From an uncultured Clostridia bacterium (GTDB taxonomy: Bacteria > Bacillota > Clostridia > Oscillospirales > Acutalibacteraceae): a DNA stretch of 23,573 nt. The position numbers and the translations under genes were made by a program. Every line of letters starts with the position of its first letter. The first letter of the stretch is position 1. The DNA is taken from positions 1 to 23,573 of the forward strand of contig CAMOWP010000005.1 in the NCBI GenBank assembly GCA_946628455.1. Reading direction: 5' to 3'. Positions 19,895 to 23,573 of this stretch are shown piece by piece. The notes under the pieces are model-generated. The model did not search any database, was not told the DNA's origin, and saw only the letters and a program-made list of their open reading frames with translations.

Positions 19895-21766
19895 CTATGC
19901 CCTGCCGAACTGCTTTTCAATATCGTACTTTGAAAGCTTAATCATAACGGGTCTGCCATGCGGGCAGTATCTTATGTCAGGCATTGAAAGCAGCTTTTTA
20001 ACGAACAGTTCCCTTTCATAAGGCGAGGTGTAATCCCCTGCCTTGACTGCCGCCCTGCACGAGGTTGAATGGAATATCCAGTCCATCTGCTCAGGCGTGA
20101 TATCCGTTTTGCCTTCAAGCAGCTTGCCCGCCGTTTCAATTATCAAATCCTCAATTTTTTCGTTATCAAGCATTGACGGGCATTCGCGCACGATTACAGA
20201 GGAGTTTCCGAAATCCTCAATCAGAAAGCCGCATTTTGAATAGAGCTCAAGATTATCGCAGACAGCGCTGTACTCCTCCTTTGAAAGCCTTACGGCAACG
20301 GGGGTAAGAAGAAGTTGCGAATTAATCTTAGCGCTTGCTTTAAGCTTCTCAAAGTTCATTCTCTCGTGCGCCGCGTGCTTGTCTATAAGATAAAGCGAAT
20401 TGTCAATTTCAACTATGATATACGTCTTAAACGCCTCGCCTATAACTCTGAAATCAGGGATATCAACCTCGCTCTCTTTTATTTCAAGCGTTTCCTCCTT
20501 AATCGGAGAAGCCGTATCCTTTGTCTGCAGGCGGTCAATGCTTTTGCTGTCTATTACTGTTACGCCCGGAATATTTTCAGGCGTTTTAACGTCGCCCTTA
20601 TAGATATTATCGCCTGTGCTTGCGGCAACCTGCCAGAACTTGTTCGGCTCGCTCTTCTGCTTAAATTCCATCTGCTGAGGCTTGTCCTCTTCCCTGATGA
20701 AAAAATCGAGCCTGCCTGACGCGGTCTGCTGCAGAGGTCTTTCCCTTCTTTCGGGAAGGTGCGCCTCCTTAGGTGTGTCGCCCGTTTCAATCGCATTTTT
20801 TACTCCGTAGTAAATCAGCTCAAAAACAGGCCTCTCGTTTGCAAAGCGAACCTCGATTTTCGCAGGGTGAACGTTAACGTCAACAAAGGCTTTGTCGCAT
20901 TCAATGTTAAGAACGCAGCCCGGAAATCTTCCGACCATTATTGAGTTTTTATACGCCTGCTCAAGCGCCGCCATTGCGGTCTGACTCTTGACAAGCCTTG
21001 AATTGATGAAGAAATACTGCATTGCCCTGCTTTTTCTTGAGGCCGAGGGCTTTGTTACAACTCCGCTGACTCTCATATTGTGAGCGTTGTAATCAACGTC
21101 AATCAACGAGGAGGCGAACTCTCTTCCCAAGACGGAGTAAACGGTATCCTTAAGATTTCCGTTGCCCGAGGTTACGAGAGTCTGCTTGCCGTCTCTTATA
21201 AACCTGAAGGCAATATCGGGATGGCTGATTGCCATTCTGTCAACTATCCCCGCAACGGAGTTACCCTCCGTTACGTCCTTCTTGAGAAATTTCATTCTTG
21301 CGGGGGTGTTGAAGAAAATATCTCTTACAACAATTGTTGTTCCCGACGGGCAGCCCGCGTCAGCGAACGCCTTTTCCTCGCCGCCCTCAATTTCATATCT
21401 CGTTCCGATTTCCTCATCGGCAGTTCTTGTAAGGAGCTCAACTCTGCTGACAGCGGAAATTGAAGCCATTGCCTCGCCTCTGAAGCCGAGAGTGCCGATT
21501 GAATTTAAATCGTCGCTGTACTTAATCTTGCTTGTGGCGTGCGAAACAAAGACCTTTTTTACCTGCTCCTTTTCAATTCCGCAGCCGTCGTCAGTTATTC
21601 TTATGTAGGTTGTGCCGCCGTTTTTAATTTCAACGGTTATGTTTTTTGCGCCTGCGTCAACCGAGTTTTCTATCATCTCTTTAACTATTGAGGACGGGCG
21701 TTCAACAACCTCGCCCGCTGCAATAAGCTGATAGACCTCTTTTGGCAATATATTTATTTCAGGCAA
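19895..21766 (-). CDS. mutL: DNA mismatch repair protein MutL (endonuclease type)
   Basis: A 623-residue mismatch repair protein linking MutS recognition to strand cutting. The N-terminal GHKL ATPase has KEMIENSVDAGA, DDGCGI and GTLGFRGEAMASI. A long linker follows. The C-terminal dimerisation domain carries DKHAAHERMNFE (D462-E473), which fits the metal-binding motif DxHAx2Ex4E of endonuclease-active MutL, as well as CRAAVKAG and CPHGRP near the end. Start: a TTG at 21766 is five bases after GGGGTG, giving MPEINILP, the normal family N-terminus; the longer frame from a TTG at 21784 would place this Shine-Dalgarno inside the gene. It follows mutS after about 40 bases. Confidence 0.96.
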   Translation of the reverse strand: MPEINILPKEVYQLIAAGEVVERPSSIVKEMIENSVDAGAKNITVEIKNGGTTYIRITDDGCGIEKEQVKKVFVSHATSKIKYSDDLNSIGTLGFRGEAMASISAVSRVELLTRTADEEIGTRYEIEGGEEKAFADAGCPSGTTIVVRDIFFNTPARMKFLKKDVTEGNSVAGIVDRMAISHPDIAFRFIRDGKQTLVTSGNGNLKDTVYSVLGREFASSLIDVDYNAHNMRVSGVVTKPSASRKSRAMQYFFINSRLVKSQTAMAALEQAYKNSIMVGRFPGCVLNIECDKAFVDVNVHPAKIEVRFANERPVFELIYYGVKNAIETGDTPKEAHLPERRERPLQQTASGRLDFFIREEDKPQQMEFKQKSEPNKFWQVAASTGDNIYKGDVKTPENIPGVTVIDSKSIDRLQTKDTASPIKEETLEIKESEVDIPDFRVIGEAFKTYIIVEIDNSLYLIDKHAAHERMNFEKLKASAKINSQLLLTPVAVRLSKEEYSAVCDNLELYSKCGFLIEDFGNSSVIVRECPSMLDNEKIEDLIIETAGKLLEGKTDITPEQMDWIFHSTSCRAAVKAGDYTSPYERELFVKKLLSMPDIRYCPHGRPVMIKLSKYDIEKQFGRA

Positions 21767-21772
21767 AGCGTT

Positions 21773-21778
21773 CACCCC
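21773..21778 (-). promoter_or_regulatory. Ribosome site that decides the mutL TTG start
   Basis: AAAGGGGTG on the minus strand (core GGGGTG at 21778-21773) with a five-base gap before TTG at 21766. The deduced N-terminus, PEINILPKEVYQLIAAGEV, matches the start of MutL proteins, so upstream TTG or GTG codons are less likely. Confidence 0.65.
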
Positions 21779-21805
21779 TTTCAATAATTAACTGAACGAT
21801 TTAGT

Positions 21806-23573
21806 TTATATTTCCTCCGCCTTCTTTTTAAGGTCATACAAGGTCTGCATAGCCTCAATCGGAGTCAGAGTGTTAACGTCAGTTGCTTTTAAAAGCTCGA
21901 TTATATCTGATGCGGAGTTGGTTGAGAAATTGTACTGAATATCATCTTCAGCCTCTTCAACTGCGCCCTCCGCCTTGAATTCAATTTCAATCTTGTTCGC
22001 TTCAAGCTCCCTGAGAATCGCCTTTGCTCTTTTTATTACACTCTGTGGGATTCCCGCAAGCTTTGCAACCTCGATACCGAAGCTCTGGTCTGCTCCGCCG
22101 TGAACTATTCTCCTCAGGAAGGTAATATCGTCGCCCTTCTTTTTAACGGCTATCGAATAGTTGTTAACGCCGTCGAGCATTCCCTCCATTGCTGTGAGCT
22201 CGTGATAATGCGTTGCAAAAAGAGTTTTTGCGCCGAGAGTCTTTTTCTTGACAGTGTACTCAAGCACCGCTCTTGCAATGCTCATACCGTCAAAGGTTGA
22301 CGTTCCTCTTCCGATTTCATCAAGGATAATAAGCGAATTTTTAGTTGCGTTTTTAAGAATTGTTGATACCTCGTTCATCTCAACCATAAAGGTTGACTGA
22401 CCCGTTGCAAGGTCATCGCTCGCGCCGACTCTTGTAAATATTGCGTCGCAAACGGAAATCCGCGCGCTTCTTGCGGGAACGAACGAGCCTATCTGAGCAA
22501 GGAGAACTATAAGCGCAGTCTGGCGCATATAGGTTGACTTACCCGCCATATTCGGACCCGTTATTATTGAACAACGGTTTTTATCCATATCAAGCAAGGT
22601 ATCGTTTGGAACGAACACGCCGTCTGTTAAAAGCGTTTCAACAACGGGGTGGCGCCCCTCTTTAATATCGATTACGCCGTCGGTTGTAATCTGCGGACAG
22701 CAGTAGTTATTAACGTACGCCGTCTCGGCAAGTGAAGCGAGGCAGTCAAGCACCGCAAGCGCCTTGGCTGTTTTCTGTATTCTTTCAACCTCACCTGCAA
22801 CGGCTGTTCTGACTGAGCTGAACGCCTCATATTCAAGAGCAACGAGCCTGTCCTTAGCTCCGAGCACTCTGCCCTCAAGCTCCTTGAGCTCCTGAGTTAT
22901 ATATCTTTCGCAGTTGGTTAAGGTCTGCTTTCTTATGTATTCCTCGGGCACCATATCCTTATACGAATTGGTAACCTCGATAAAGTAACCGAACACCTTG
23001 TTATATGAAACGCGGAGCTTCGGTATGCCCGTTTTTTCCTTTTCTCTCGCCTCAATTTCAGCGAGGATATTCGCGCCGCCGTCAACTATATCGCAAAGCT
23101 CGTCGATTTCGGAATTGAAGCCTCTTTTGATTATTCCGCCCTCGCGGACTGAAAACGGAGGCTCTTCAACAATTGCGCTGTCGATAAGCGAATGAACGTC
23201 CTCAAGCAAATCAATATCGTTATAAATCGCCTTAAGCAGCGCGGCTGACGCGTTGCTGAGCACGCTCTTGATTTCGGGGAGCGCTTCAATTGTTGAGCAC
23301 AGAGTTCTGAGCTCCTTTGCGTTTGCGGTTGAATATGCAATACGGCTCATAAGCCTTTCCATATCCTTAACGCCCTGGAGCGCCTGCCTTATATCGTCCC
23401 TTAAAACGTTGCTGTCAAGCAGCTCGGCAACCGAATTCTGCCTTTTTGTTATCTTGGCGGGAGACACAAGCGGCCTTTCAAGCCATGAGCGGAGCATTCT
23501 TTTGCCCATTGCGGTTTTTGTTTTATCAATAACCCAGAGGAGCGAATGCTTTTTATCGCCCGTCATCATTGAC
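21806..23573 (-). CDS. mutS: DNA mismatch repair protein MutS, N-terminal part outside window
   Basis: The C-terminal 588 or so residues of MutS; the frame runs off the right edge (codons continue upstream of the MMTGDKKHSLLW segment). By comparison with the family length of about 850-880, the mismatch-binding domain I and the connector are outside. Visible parts: the start of the lever domain (SLLWVIDKTKTAMGKRMLRSWLERPL), the clamp, then the ABC-type ATPase with Walker A GPNMAGKST (about 22532-22560), Walker B LIILDEIGRGTS (about 22295-22335) and the ATHYHEL switch (about 22195-22215). The C-terminal helix-turn-helix region (QSFGIEVAKLAGIPQSVIKRA) is intact. It is followed by mutL, forming a standard mutSL repair operon. 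Confidence 0.97.
   Translation of the reverse strand, partial: SMMTGDKKHSLLWVIDKTKTAMGKRMLRSWLERPLVSPAKITKRQNSVAELLDSNVLRDDIRQALQGVKDMERLMSRIAYSTANAKELRTLCSTIEALPEIKSVLSNASAALLKAIYNDIDLLEDVHSLIDSAIVEEPPFSVREGGIIKRGFNSEIDELCDIVDGGANILAEIEAREKEKTGIPKLRVSYNKVFGYFIEVTNSYKDMVPEEYIRKQTLTNCERYITQELKELEGRVLGAKDRLVALEYEAFSSVRTAVAGEVERIQKTAKALAVLDCLASLAETAYVNNYCCPQITTDGVIDIKEGRHPVVETLLTDGVFVPNDTLLDMDKNRCSIITGPNMAGKSTYMRQTALIVLLAQIGSFVPARSARISVCDAIFTRVGASDDLATGQSTFMVEMNEVSTILKNATKNSLIILDEIGRGTSTFDGMSIARAVLEYTVKKKTLGAKTLFATHYHELTAMEGMLDGVNNYSIAVKKKGDDITFLRRIVHGGADQSFGIEVAKLAGIPQSVIKRAKAILRELEANKIEIEFKAEGAVEEAEDDIQYNFSTNSASDIIELLKATDVNTLTPIEAMQTLYDLKKKAEEI

Overview
The window looks like a chromosomal segment of a low-to-mid GC, Gram-positive Clostridia-type bacterium (probably an Oscillospiraceae/Ruminococcaceae-like gut anaerobe). 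This is inferred from three things: the sepF-divIVA-ileS gene order found downstream of the division cluster in Gram-positives, GGAGG-type ribosome sites with some TTG starts, and secreted GH25 lysozymes with cell-surface accessory domains. No rRNA, tRNA, CRISPR array, phage or transposase gene is visible.

Left part (1-9226). Positions 1-2091 hold a minus-strand metal-efflux operon: a near-consensus sigma-A promoter with an ArsR/SmtB-like dyad, a free-standing HMA metal-binding protein, and a P1B-type Zn/Cd-class ATPase cut by the window edge. Next, also on the minus strand, is a three-gene operon (4944-2098) with its own promoter and terminator. It encodes a membrane-anchored Thr/Ser-rich surface protein, a TtcA-like protein that has lost its PP-loop and Fe-S cysteines, and a secreted PIG-L-type deacetylase with a discoidin-like domain. 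Then come a D-2-hydroxyacid dehydrogenase and, coupled to it by a TAATG overlap, a 42-residue single-span membrane protein. Upstream of these is a strongly structured leader with nested 10-bp stems, one of which covers the Shine-Dalgarno site. A T-tract-rich divergent intergenic region separates this unit from the only two plus-strand genes: one membrane-tethered and one secreted multidomain GH25 muramidase. These end at a perfect bidirectional hairpin at 9196-9225.

Right part (9208-23573) is one long minus-strand run, in transcription order: mutS (5' end outside the window), mutL, miaA, a HlyD-like membrane protein, ylmE/yggS (PLP protein), sepF, divIVA, ileS, then a hairpin, lspA, an RluD-family pseudouridine synthase, a Cof-type HAD phosphatase, and nfo (endonuclease IV). 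Gaps are tiny or genes overlap, so these are probably one or two transcripts joining mismatch repair, tRNA modification, cell division, isoleucyl-tRNA charging and lipoprotein processing. The usual ylmG and ylmH between sepF and divIVA are absent, as is hfq after miaA.

The least ordinary parts are the degenerate TtcA-like protein in a surface-protein operon, the structured leader in front of the small membrane protein/dehydrogenase pair, and the terminator-like hairpin immediately before lspA. All functional calls come from reading motifs; no database search was possible.
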